Assembly (NCBI GenBank): GCA_020205615.1
Contig: CM035171.1
Span: 8,120,160 to 8,184,159 of the forward strand
Direction of reading: 5' to 3'
Length of the DNA: 64,000 nucleotides
DNA from: Panax quinquefolius
Lineage: Eukaryota; Streptophyta; Magnoliopsida; Apiales; Araliaceae
Positions within the stretch are counted from its first letter, which is position 1. Each line of letters starts with the position of its first letter. The notes below the pieces were generated by a model. That model did not search any database and was not told the DNA's origin. It worked only from the letters and a program-made list of their open reading frames with translations. Positions 1-10,057 of this stretch are shown here, in pieces. The position numbers and the translations under genes are program-made.

Positions 1-328
1 TGAAGATGGACACGGTTCCACATTTCCAGGTATATTGGCTACATGTTGTTTTAATCTTGTTATTCCACAGCTTACTATTTTTGAACAATAATTGCACATC
101 ACTTTTCTCTTATCCCCATCAATAGCTTTTCCATGCTCCCACCCAATGTCAGTCACTTTCCTCTTTGAAACCATTCTGTACAGTGATGATGAATACAAGG
201 AATTATCATTGAAAATAAATTACTTTTACTCTAATAACATCTCCATATATATCAAATTACATGTACTAAATATATACACATATTAAGCTCGTGGGTGTTG
301 GACAAGTTCATGGTAAGAAATAATAAAA
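1..328. other. intergenic, no gene recognised
   Basis: AT-rich sequence at the window edge. The only open frame (64 codons from 92) is low-complexity and resembles nothing I know. It could be the 3' flank of a gene lying left of the window. Confidence 0.4.
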
Positions 329-610
329 CTATAAATAGAGGGGGGAAACTCATGGTTTAGGGTTTACCTGATGAGAACAAGAGCCAGCAAGGATGTTGAG
401 AACAGCGAAGAACAATCAGTTGCAGCTCCGGCCGATCCCTTATATCGGAAGATCTAAAGATAGGGACGACACAAACAGAGCATTGGGTGAATCAAAATAT
501 GGGCCGAGAATTTGCTTCACCTGGCCGAGATCATGCGATATGCTGGAAAAGAATCTGAGAGACACTCCAGCCTAGACCTGGCAAAGTCGGTTGTTGGTGA
601 GTCCCGACCC
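329..610 (+). pseudogene. possible gene 5' remnant: TATA-like box and two short frames
   Basis: A TATA-like ACTATAAATAGAGG at about 328-341 is followed 30-40 bases later by an ATG at 371. That frame runs 28 codons (MRTRASKDVENSEEQSVAAP and on) and stops at 455-457. An overlapping frame from 393 stays open to 575 (60 codons). A third frame around 490-600 reads LLHLAEIMRYAGKESERHS, which looks protein-like but has no start. The overlap suggests a coding exon broken by small indels. I do not recognise the family. The stretch ends in the repeat shared with 13030-13300, so it may be part of a mobile or duplicated unit. Confidence 0.25.
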
Positions 611-865
611 GGGTTAAAACTTATTATTTCTCGCTCTGAAATTTGAGAAGTTTTTAGTACTTACTCGGGTCAGGACCCTTTTTATTAATCCATTTCATAA
701 GTATTATTTTACCCGCCGATATAAAAACCCTATCATGATCTATTCTCCCTTGAATTCCGATCCAACAATCATTCCATTCCATCTTAAAATGATTATTCAC
801 TAAATGTCCAGTGAATTTTAGAGTGGGGATGATAATGGAAAATTAAAGATATATTTTAATGTTGA
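560..865 (+). repeat. direct repeat, left copy (partner 13030-13300)
   Basis: Blocks such as CCCGGGTTAAAAACTT/CCCGGGTTAAAACTT, ACTTACTCGGG, GGACCCTTTTTTAT/GGACCCTTTTTATT, AATGTCCAGTGAATTTTAG and AATTAAAGATATATTTTAAT occur in the same order and orientation here and at 13030-13300. The two copies flank element 1 and its inverted flank. The family is unknown; they could be an old segmental duplication or ends of an unrecognised element. Confidence 0.6.
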
Positions 866-1185
866 TATTTTGTTGTGATTATTTACACACTTCACAAAAT
901 TCAATAATTTTTTACTCAATTCTACGATTCGATCGATCGATTTTAGACGATATAAAATAAGCTTTAATTCACGGATTACTAATCCATCTCCCTTAAAAAG
1001 CTAAAACCATACATCTACTCGATTCTCCTCTTGTGAGACTCTTAGGTATTTTTCCAATATCGTTTCATTTCAATAAGATGGTTTGAAATTGTTTATAATC
1101 ATTTTGATTTTTTGAGGCGATTTTGTTTGAACTTTGAATAATTGAATTGGTAATATTTTATCTCATATGAGTAAATTAATCTTTA
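866..1185 (+). repeat. inverted repeat, left copy (partner 12130-12435): duplicated 5' UTR-like DNA
   Basis: Read on the plus strand this matches the minus strand of 12435-12130. Shared blocks are CTACGATTCGATCGATCGA, ACTCGATTCTCCTCTT, GACTCTTAGGTATTTTTCCA, CATTTCAATAAGATGGTTTG and TTTGAACTTTGAATAATTGA. The segment CTTAG|GTATTTTTCC resembles an exon end with a splice donor, so I read it as duplicated 5' UTR and first-intron sequence of a gene whose body is absent. The retroelement lies between the two copies. Confidence 0.55.
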
Positions 1186-1500
1186 TGTTTGATTTTTGGT
1201 TCAATTGATTTGGACCAAAAATAATTAGAGTATTTAAATATTTTTAAAATGTGAAATTTGAAGAATAAATTGTATATTCTTGGTTTATATATATATGTAA
1301 GAGTATGACAAAAAATTATTGGGTTTTTTTTTCTCATTCAACTAGAAAGGCAAAAGAAAGGATGAAATTATCTCATTCAATTTTTGTCAATAACATTTAA
1401 AAGTATATATAAACCAAGAATCACTCTTCAAAATTCACAAAATAACTTGAAATACCTAATAATTTTTGTTTAAAATCAACCAGAAATAACTATCATAATT
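1186..1500. other. AT-rich flank of element 1 with a short foldback
   Basis: No gene. ATTCTTGGTTTATATATAT at about 277-295 past position 1000 and its inverse ATATATAAACCAAGAAT at about 1404-1421 form a 17-18 bp inverted repeat spaced by about 110 bases, like the ends of a small foldback element. The retrotransposon begins abruptly at 1501. Confidence 0.4.
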
Positions 1501-3585
1501 TGTGAACCCAGATTTTATCAATAAAGATTTAAATTTTGTTGAAATAATTTTTAATATTATGGTGTGAATTTGAGATAATATTATAGTTGTGGGTAGTATT
1601 TATAAATTTTGCAAAAAGTATGCACAGTGGTTATATTATATTCGATTGGTGGGGAATATTAGGTTTAGCGAGGAATATTCGTACAACTACCAATCATTGG
1701 TGGACCCCATAACAAAATTATTGTCGGATTGAGAAAAACGACAAAAATATTTTATTGAAATAACGGCGGAAGTTTTCTTGTGGATCTTTGTTGAACTACT
1801 TTGGTAGTAAAAAATACGATGTCGTGTGGTTGCGTAGTAGCACACGGTATTGATTATTGATCTTTATGTGAAAAGTCACTCGATTTGATTCCATTATTAT
1901 TCGATTAATAATATGAATTATTATAAGCGATAATGACGTTTTGTTTTATTCAGTATTATTAACGTAATAAAAGCGAAGCATTTTTATATAAAATATAATC
2001 TTTTATTAAAGTTATTACATAAATAGAATATATTATATTTTATTATGCGTAGTGTTGCATAGTGTTTTTTTGCATAGTGTTTTGCGTAGTGTTGCATAGT
2101 GTTTGCGTAGTAAAATATTTTATATAAATAGAATATATGATATTTTATTTAAAAGATTTTGCTTTAAATATGGATAGTCAGTTAAAGTAAATCAATCTGG
2201 ATCGATTCAATGGATTAATTACTATGCATTCTATTTTCCTATAAATAGAAACTCATTCCTTCATTATTTTCTTACAGATTCATTTGAAACTCTGGAGAGA
2301 GAAATTATGAGAAGGTATATAGAGAAAATCTATAGAGAGAAAAGAAGAATAGTATTCCTATCATACTTCACTACTTTGATATCCAATGTGTGTCTTTTAC
2401 GGTAAGGGATATTATTTGTTGTGCTTTATCGAAGGGGTGTTATTCTTTCTTATTCATGAAGAGAACTTCACAGTTATTCCATTCATTATTATTACATTGG
2501 AATAACTTTGTATATCATCAATCTGCATGTACGTGGTGATTTCTTTTGTTATTCCATTCTTTATTATACCCAGTTGGTTAAAACTTTGACTTATATACTC
2601 CATGAAATTAGTAGAATATCCTTGATATTTGCGTTTCATCCAAAGATATCTTTTCATGGAAATATTCTTACGATCATTCTTGAATTTTACTCTACAAAAC
2701 GATGTCGTGTTGACAATTTGGGCGTTATTAGTTCTGAATAAATTAATTAAGTGAACTTGTTTTATTGAATTATTATGTCATTATCATCATCCTCATGTTA
2801 TATTATGTTATCTTTGGCTTACGTGCGTAGATGAACTTAGTATGATTATGACCGAGGATCATTCTCGGTATAATCGTGGCTTGATATAAATGATGTGATA
2901 AAAGTCCTCGATGGCTTTTGTAATGCGATGATGGATAGTTTTGGTATGATTATGACCGGGGTGATTCGGTATAGTCAATGACCATTGATGATTTAATGAA
3001 AATTCTTGATCGTGGTAATGCAGGGGATGATTAGATGTGGTGGAATATTTATTAAAGTTGAGTCTCAAATATAAAAATGATGAAAACCTTTTAAATCATA
3101 AAAGATAGTAGACTTTATTTTCTACATGACTCTTTTAATGGATTGCACATTCAGATTCTTGATTAAGCCGGTTGTTTATTGTATTTTATCGGTTTAACAA
3201 TGTTGAAGGCTAATGATAATTTATTACGCATTATCTTAGTCATAATATTTCTTCTTGGGCTAGAGTTGAGCTCACCTTTCTTTCAACTTTTCTTCTCTGA
3301 AATGAGAATATAAATTTGGAGACGAGTCGGGGAAAAGAGTGATGGTCCGAAGATAGCATTAGTAGTTCTCACTATTCTACATTAAATAGTGTGACAATAA
3401 ATGTAATGAAGACTCCTTGAGTATGGATATTGTCTAAATGATAATATTCTATTAGAACTCTCGGTTTATGTATTGTCGTTATGTTACCCGACGGATGTAT
3501 AATTAAGTTTGTATTTGAATTTATGTACCATATAAGTGGCGACCCAAGATGGGTGGCGTATACCTAATTTGGTGGTGGCGTCACA
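1501..3585 (+). repeat. element 1, 5' LTR
   Basis: About 2.09 kb, homologous along its length to 10058-12129, with many single-base differences and small indels. A TATA-like CTATAAATAG sits at 2239-2248, followed by GA-rich DNA (GGAGAGAGAAATTATGAG) as in the other LTRs here, marking the likely promoter. Short repeats of GTTGCATAGTGTTT lie at about 2045-2110. The motif GAGCTCACC (near 3270) and the GTGGCGACCCAAGATGGGTG block before the end are shared with every long LTR in the window. Confidence 0.85.
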
Positions 3586-3600
3586 GTATCGAGCTTAGGG
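3586..3600 (+). other. element 1 primer-binding site
   Basis: GTATCGAGCTTAGGG directly follows the LTR end. It matches the site at 39051 (TGGTATCGAGCTTAG), which resembles the initiator Met tRNA complement TGGTATCAGAGC, but lacks the first bases here. Confidence 0.55.
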
Positions 3601-3819
3601 ATATGATCCCAGCTAAGATCTTGAGATAAGAACTAGGAGGGGGAGAGACGGGAATTCCTTCGCTAGTATGATCTACCTAAGTTTATTTGTTATTTAATTG
3701 GTCGATCGGAGTATAAGGATAATATTTGATATATTAATTAACCCTTGTGTTGTGGCGGTGTTTGGAAATGGCAATTTGAAAATATTCACAATGGAGTGAA
3801 TGTGGCCCGTTGTGACACC

Positions 3820-4734
3820 TTTAATCACTAATCAAAGTTAATGCGATGTCGAGACGAGGAACAAATTAGAGATGTCCACGTAGTGAATGAAGAACTAATT
3901 GTTGCACTTTTGAGCTAGTTGCGGTAGCAATTGAGAGTGAGGAAGAAGAGGAAGAAGAGGAAGAAGAAAACCCGAGGAGAATTGGTTAGAAGAAGTTTAT
4001 GATCAAAACTTAGAATTACAAAATCGTGTTCGTGAGCTAGAAGAACGAGTTGAAGAACGGCAAACGGTTAAATGGAACAAAGGGATACAACAATTCAAAA
4101 TTGGGTTACCCGATATGTGATGCTCGAACAAAATCACGCTTTTAGGAGGTGTAAGATATTAAAGTTGGAATATGAGAATTTAAAAATCAAAGATCAACCG
4201 AAAGAAGAAACAAGCTGAACGAAAGAGAATAGGCGATGCGTGGGTAAAAAGTTTATAACGTGTTGATAGTGTGAAAAAGACGTCCGATCCAATAAAGCGA
4301 AAATAGATGAAATGGACTTTGCTTTTGGATGAAGAATTGGGAGAACCCGACATCGAATTCGAATTACCTCGTGCATAGCGGTCAACCCGAATTCGATATG
4401 GATCGGAGAATAATGATTCAAATCATGGATCGAGAATGTGAAGAAGCACTTAAGGGTGGAATGTACCCTATAGTAAAGTCAAACTCGATAATTTAAGCGA
4501 GGCGTTTATTGAAAAAAACCCGAACGAAGTTATTACGGGTAAATTAATTATAAATTATTACGAAGTCTATACTTTATTCAATACAAGTTCTACCCACTCT
4601 TTTATTCTACCTAGTTGTGTTCAATGTTTAAATTTGACTCCGGGAAAATTAGACTTTTATTTATCTATTGAAACTTCGTTGGGAGAAACCTTCGTTACCT
4701 CCAATGTTTATTAATCTTGTTGTTTCAAATAAAC
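3820..4734 (+). pseudogene. element 1 gag and start of aspartic protease, broken
   Basis: Gag-like DNA starts near 3820. A repeated GAAGAAGAG tract near 3935-3975 would encode poly-Glu, followed by a coiled-coil-like stretch. From about 4540 the sequence aligns with the protease of element 3 (40480-40620), but the active-site triplet reads Asn-Thr-Ser (FNTSSTHSF) instead of Asp-Thr-Gly, which should abolish catalysis. No frame stays open. The coding homology stops at 4734, where the solo LTR begins, and resumes after 7521. Confidence 0.6.
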
Positions 4735-7516
4735 TGTAAGACCCCGAAATTTTTAAATAAAAAGGAATTTCCTTTATTTATTATTTTGAAATAGTAAGGG
4801 TTGATTTGATTAATGTGGATAGTTAAGGGTTAAATCATAAATATTTCAAAATAAGCAGTGGTTATAAAATATTCATTATCGTCGGGGAATATTCGTTTGG
4901 TCGTGGAATATTAATATCTTGTCGGGAATATTCGTATGACTGACGTAGCGACCACCATGTGGGGCCCCATAACTGAAAGCGATTGGATGAAGAAAAGCGA
5001 CAAATATAAGTTGTTTTAAAAATAACTACAGAGTTATTCTGTTAAGTATCTTCGTTGGAATACCCGTTGGTTAAAAACACACTAATACGCGTTGTTGAGC
5101 AAAGAAGCACACCTGTATTGCACCAATTATTGATTCTTACATAAGAAGGCACTACTCAATAATGGTTACGATAATTACTTATTCAATATTTTATTGAGTT
5201 AATAATTCTTTGCGTTGATATTTTATATTCTTTGTTGTTTGAATAATTGTCATTACACGTATTTTTCTTTATCGAAGCAATAATTCATATTATCTGAATA
5301 ATATTATTAGATAACATTATTGGCAATGTCTAGAAAGTTACATGCTAAGGAGAGGTTTGGTCACCTAATTGCGCTTGCCAGTAAGAAGAAATTCTTATTG
5401 GAAAGCCCTCTCTTTCCTGGGAACTGCCTGGTTGTCAATATTGTGATTCTGTAATATTATTTGTGAATAATTAATTATTGATTTATATGATGAGGAAAAT
5501 ATTGATTTTATGTGGATATAGATGGAGAAAATTTTAAAATGACAATTGTTGAAAATTAATATTTTATCTTTTTCGATAAAATAATTCATTTATTAACGGT
5601 GATATTTTTTACAACGAATGTGGGATATATGAGTATACGAGGAGGAAGAGTATTTTTGTTGCAATAAATATTTAAAACATGTTAAACATGTCGGTGGACC
5701 CCATTTATTGATTTGAAATTTGATTATAGCACAGTAAAATCGCTTGGCTTATGGATTTTGGTCAATTTCTATTTGGAATTTGGAAAAACTTTCTTCTGCA
5801 AAGTTGTAGAGAATTGAAATTCCTATAAAAATCGCGAGATTCAATTTTTTCGATTAAAGGGCTATTTATTATGAATTATTGAAGTTCCGAAGTTCAAAAT
5901 AATTGATTTTTGGGAGTTTAAAATATTTTTGTAAGAAAAACATTTTTTGTTGTAATTGAGTGGCTCACATGTGTTATAAATGATCTGAAATCAGATTTCT
6001 AAGGTGGGCTTGAATATTTTTAAGAAATATTATTATTTTATTAAATTTTCTGCTTTTGGTGTTCTAAAGCGTTTTCCTATAAATAGGTGCTTGGGTTAGA
6101 ATTGAAAATCACACCGTTAAATGAAGTTTTCTCTCTATATATTATCGGCGTATTCTTGTGAGTATTTTGAGTATACTTTGAGTATTGTTAGACGGTGCAA
6201 GTTCCTTGAAAGACTATACCCTTATTCTAGCTAGAAGTATTGATCTTTCGAGGTAAGGATATTATTTTTTTCGTAAATGATATTATTTCTTCAATATCAT
6301 TATCTTTGAAATGTTGATCTGAAGTTTTATCAAATTTGGAACTTTTTCATGTCGGGGTTTACTATTCATGGGTTACTATTCATGAGTTACTTATTCACGA
6401 TTACTTATTCATGAGTTCTTATTCACGAGTTACTATTCACGAAGTACTATTCATGAAGCGTGAAGATGTTTTTGTGGAATTTCTATCTTTTGGTGTCGAG
6501 AGTACTTATTCACGTATACGGACTATTCACGATATCTGGTGATTATTCAATTGAAAAATAAAATTTCTTCTTTTCGTCTAAAACATCTATTCCGGATACT
6601 AACTCGATTGTATCCATGTTTTGATCATTCTTGAATTTTACACCACTATAATTATTTTTGAGGTATTTTTGGGCGTGGATAAAACCAAGTACAAATCCTT
6701 AATCCTTAATCCTTGTCATTTTGTTTCACTAGATTCGTTTCTAAAAAAAACATTTTCATCATCCTCGGTCTTAAATGATGATATTATGGAATATCTTTGG
6801 CACCGTAGTGCAAAGATGAATGATTTCTTAAGAATATCTTTGGCTTTGTAGTGCAAAGATGAATGATTTCTGAAGAATATCTTTGGCAGTAGTGCTGCAG
6901 ATGAGCAGTGTTTAAATGAACATGACTTAATCGATGAATATCTTTGGCACATGTAGTGCAAAGATGAATATTTGATTCCGGATGTATATTGATTGATGTT
7001 ACAGGGATAAAAGATAGACGATGAACTTTTAAATTCATACATAGAAGATAGTAGTTTGCATTCTCTACTTAACTCTTCTAATGAATTATTATTTCCACTG
7101 CGAATATTGATTTAAAATTTGTTGTCTATTGTATTCTATTATATTTTTCCCTGTTGAAGACTAACGATAATTTGTTGTATATTATCTTAGTCATAATATT
7201 CTTCTTGATCGAGCTAGTTGAGCTCACCCTTTTCCTTTTTGTTCCATTTTTTCTCGGAGGCGAGAATATAAGCGAGTGCAATTAGGGGGTATGGAATGAA
7301 GGTTTTAGAAAGGATTGTTTAGTAGTCCTCACCATTTTGTAAAATAATGTATCAATAAATGTGATGAGGATTTATTTGAGTATAGATATTGTCTAGAAGA
7401 TAATATTTGTATTCAAACTCACGCTTTCTTCATTGTAATAATAAAGTTGTAGTTGTTTACATACCATGTATTGACAACTCGAAATAGGTGATGTATACCT
7501 ATTTTGGGGCGTCACA
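4735..7516 (+). mobile_element. solo LTR inside element 1 protease (duplication TAAAC)
   Basis: A 2782-bp single LTR, TGTAAGACCCC to GGGGCGTCACA, with identical 5-bp flanks TAAAC at 4730-4734 and 7517-7521. It has no primer-binding site, purine tract or coding DNA, so it is the product of LTR-LTR recombination. A TATA-like CTATAAATAG lies at 6077-6086. It belongs to the same subfamily as the LTRs of elements 2 and 3, and its insertion post-dates element 1. Confidence 0.9.
6350..6540 (+). repeat. short tandem repeats (about 14 bp) in the solo LTR
   Basis: Imperfect units of TTACTATTCATGAG and TTATTCACGAG recur downstream of the TATA-like box. Equivalent arrays occur in reverse orientation at about 26640-26815, 32330-32500 and 49260-49380, so the array is a conserved part of this LTR subfamily. 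Confidence 0.65.
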
Positions 7517-7521
7517 TAAAC

Positions 7522-8035
7522 ACTTTCACGATCTTATCTCTTTGAAAATACTTGCCTTTGAGGTAATTTTTGAAAACGATTGATTAACTACTCATTATTC
7601 TTTTTGTAAGGTTGTTAGCTTTCATATTCTAACCAACTCATTATCTGAATTCAAAGTAACCAAACCCTAAAGTTAATCAACGTTATATAAAGCCAAAAGT
7701 AAAGAGCCCCGATCCTTTCGTTGTTAACTTTCTTGTGTGGAATGCACCGCGGACTTTTACGTAGGCGACGTCGTATTTGAAGATGGCAAGTTGATTGGTA
7801 TCATTGTGAGGTCTTATCCAGTTAAGGGATAGAAGTCACAGTTGGTATTAATGTGACGTACTATTCAAGTCTTGGACGAGAGTAACAGTTTTGAATGATA
7901 TTTCTATCATTAATAAATTTCTTGACGTATTCTTGAAGATTTCCTAGCCTACCCTAGAGCGTGAAATCGAATTTTGTATTGACCCCAGTACAAAAACCCA
8001 TTTCTTAAACCCTCAAATATTTCTTCAACTAAAAG
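7522..8035 (+). pseudogene. element 1 protease end and start of RT, degenerate
   Basis: Resumes protease homology (TTTGAAAATACTTGCCTTTGAGG; compare 40700-40760), including the block TAAGGTTGTTAGCTTTCATATTC. It then reaches the DNA encoding the region before RT (matching 40980-41060), with many stops. Homology to pol ends near 8035. Confidence 0.6.
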
Positions 8036-9985
8036 GATCTGTTTACGAGGATTATGATGAAAGTCATAATAAAAGCATTGGACTAATGAAAATCATGGGT
8101 ATATGAAGTATTAGTAAGTGTTATGATGAGTTATGTTGGTTATTATGTGAAAACATGAAAGTTTCTTAGAAATCACAAAGAGTTGAAAATCAGATTTTGG
8201 TGAAAAACGTAACATGAAATTCAATAGACCATATCTCCTATTATATTTTGAATTTTTGAATGTGGTCAAGTCCTAGAGTTAGATCTATGAGTTACCTAAC
8301 TAATCCAAGTGGAATTACTGGAAAAGGTGTTGTACATTTTTGTGTGGACTGATTTTAGCAAAGGAGTGCAAAGCTGCAAAAACCGAAAAAAGCTGCTGCC
8401 ATGATTTTAGAGGGCTGTTTCGGCCACTTAAATTATGAGAAAAATTCTGGCCTTTTGGGACATGAAGGTATATGGTATAAAGTACATCCTGTCCAAAAAT
8501 GAGCTCATTCTGACTTAAAATGAGCAAGTTATGACTATTTCAATATTTAGATTTTTCCGACCAAAAAATGCTATAACCGGAGTTCTATAACTCCGATGAC
8601 CATGAAATTTAAAACTGGAAGCTCACGTTAACATGGGTAAGGTCCTGTCAAGATTTGGGAATTTTGGAGTTAAACTTGAGGTAGCTAATTTCTTAAGGAA
8701 TTAATTAGAAATTGATTTTTGAAAAATAGTAAATGAATTTTAAAATTCCGAGAAAAATATATTTTCATTATGGGACTATATTATGCTAAATCCCAGAAAA
8801 GAAATATTTTGGGACTGATTTGGTATTTTCATGAAAATAGTTTAATTCTGAACATATGAGTTAAATATGTTATGTGAAATAACAAAGTTGAAAATAAGGA
8901 TTTTATGGCTAGAGAATCCTATATAGAGTATATGCATATTTTGTTTTGAGGAATTTGATAATTGGTGATGATATCTTATGAGTATGGCATTTTGAATGAT
9001 TAAATGCATTATATGGTAAAAGCGTAAACAATTGAGATAAATTGTTTATAAATTTAAGAAGTGATTAAAATATTGTTATAATATTAATGATATTAGATTA
9101 TGAGATTATTAAGTGATTGATAACATGGGGATATTATTGAATCTGGATAAATTATATTATAAATGTTTAATATTTATCCTTTATCTCATTTGATTGATTC
9201 TTTATATCATTATCCTCACGCTTATATTGTGTTGAAAGTCATCTGCATGGCACAAGGTGCATAGATGGACTTGGTATGATTATGACCGAGGATTGTTCGG
9301 TATAATCATAACCGTAATTGAAAACACGATTATCTTTGGCCGTAGTGCATGGATAATTTGTGGTCGTGATACTAATGAATACACGATTATCTTTGGTAGT
9401 AGTCATGGATAATTTGTGGTCGTGATACTAATGAATACACGATTATCTTTGGTAGTAGTGCATGGATAATTTGTGGTCGTAATACTAATGAATACACGAT
9501 TATCTTTGGTAGTAGTGCATGGATAATTTGTGGTCGTGATATTAATTAATGAATACACGATTATCTTTGGTAGTAGGCATGGATAATTCGTGGTCGTGAT
9601 ACTTAATGAATATCCTCGGCCAGAGTGTGCGTGGATGATTCGATGATATGGATTAATTATTGAAATTTGTCTCAAACAATGAAATATTAATTCATGGATT
9701 TGGTAAAAGTCATCTTTGGTAGTAGTGCATTGATAGACTTGGTATGATTATGACCAAGGATTATTCTATATAATCATGGTAGTAGATTGAAAACACGAAT
9801 ATCCTTGTCCAATGAGTGCATGGATAATTCGTGGTCGTGATACTATTAAAAATTTAGTCTCGGCATTATTGGTTTTTATATTTGTATATCTTTGGCCCTC
9901 AGTAGTGCAAAGATGAATTGTTAATGAATATCTTTGGTAGGATTACAAAGATGAATTTAATGTTTTCAATGATAAAAGGTATTCA
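8036..9985 (+). mobile_element. LTR-like segment replacing pol in element 1
   Basis: Between the start of RT and the extreme 3' end of pol lies about 1.95 kb with no coding potential. Part of it (about 8100-9070) matches, inverted, 31380-32250 inside the minus solo LTR, for example AAATATATTTTCATTATGGG against its counterpart near 31950. It then shows LTR motifs (TATGATTATGACCGAGGA, AAAGATGAAT) and a tandem array. No clean TG..CA ends or duplication were seen, so it is more likely a recombination product than a simple insertion. Confidence 0.5.
9310..9620 (+). repeat. tandem repeat, period about 57 bp
   Basis: About five units of AATACACGATTATCTTTGG, TAGTAGTGCATGGATAATT, TGTGGTCGTGATACTAATG. 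Because the period is a multiple of three, a 90-codon minus frame runs through it; this is repeat translation, not a gene. Confidence 0.8.
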
Positions 9986-10057
9986 AGGTATCCTCACCTC
10001 TTTATCATATCAGTACGTATTCTAATTTCGAGGGCGAAATTCCATAAGGAGGGAGAT
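9986..10057 (+). other. element 1 end of pol and polypurine tract
   Basis: GTATCCTCACCTCTTTATC and TCTAATTTCGAGGGCGAAAT match the extreme 3' end of pol in element 3 (43850-43900). The tract AAGGAGGGAGATT abuts the 3' LTR and would prime plus-strand synthesis. Confidence 0.7.

Noticed and set aside
62..88. TTCCACAGCTT..TTGAAC, resembling miR396
   Set aside because: An extra block separates the two halves and no complementary arm exists nearby, so it is not a miRNA gene.
6716..7042. 108-codon minus-strand frame in the solo LTR
   Set aside because: Overlaps another minus frame of similar content; it consists of CAAAGATATTC-type repeat translation.
9403..9675. 90-codon minus-strand frame
   Set aside because: Translation of the 57-bp array.
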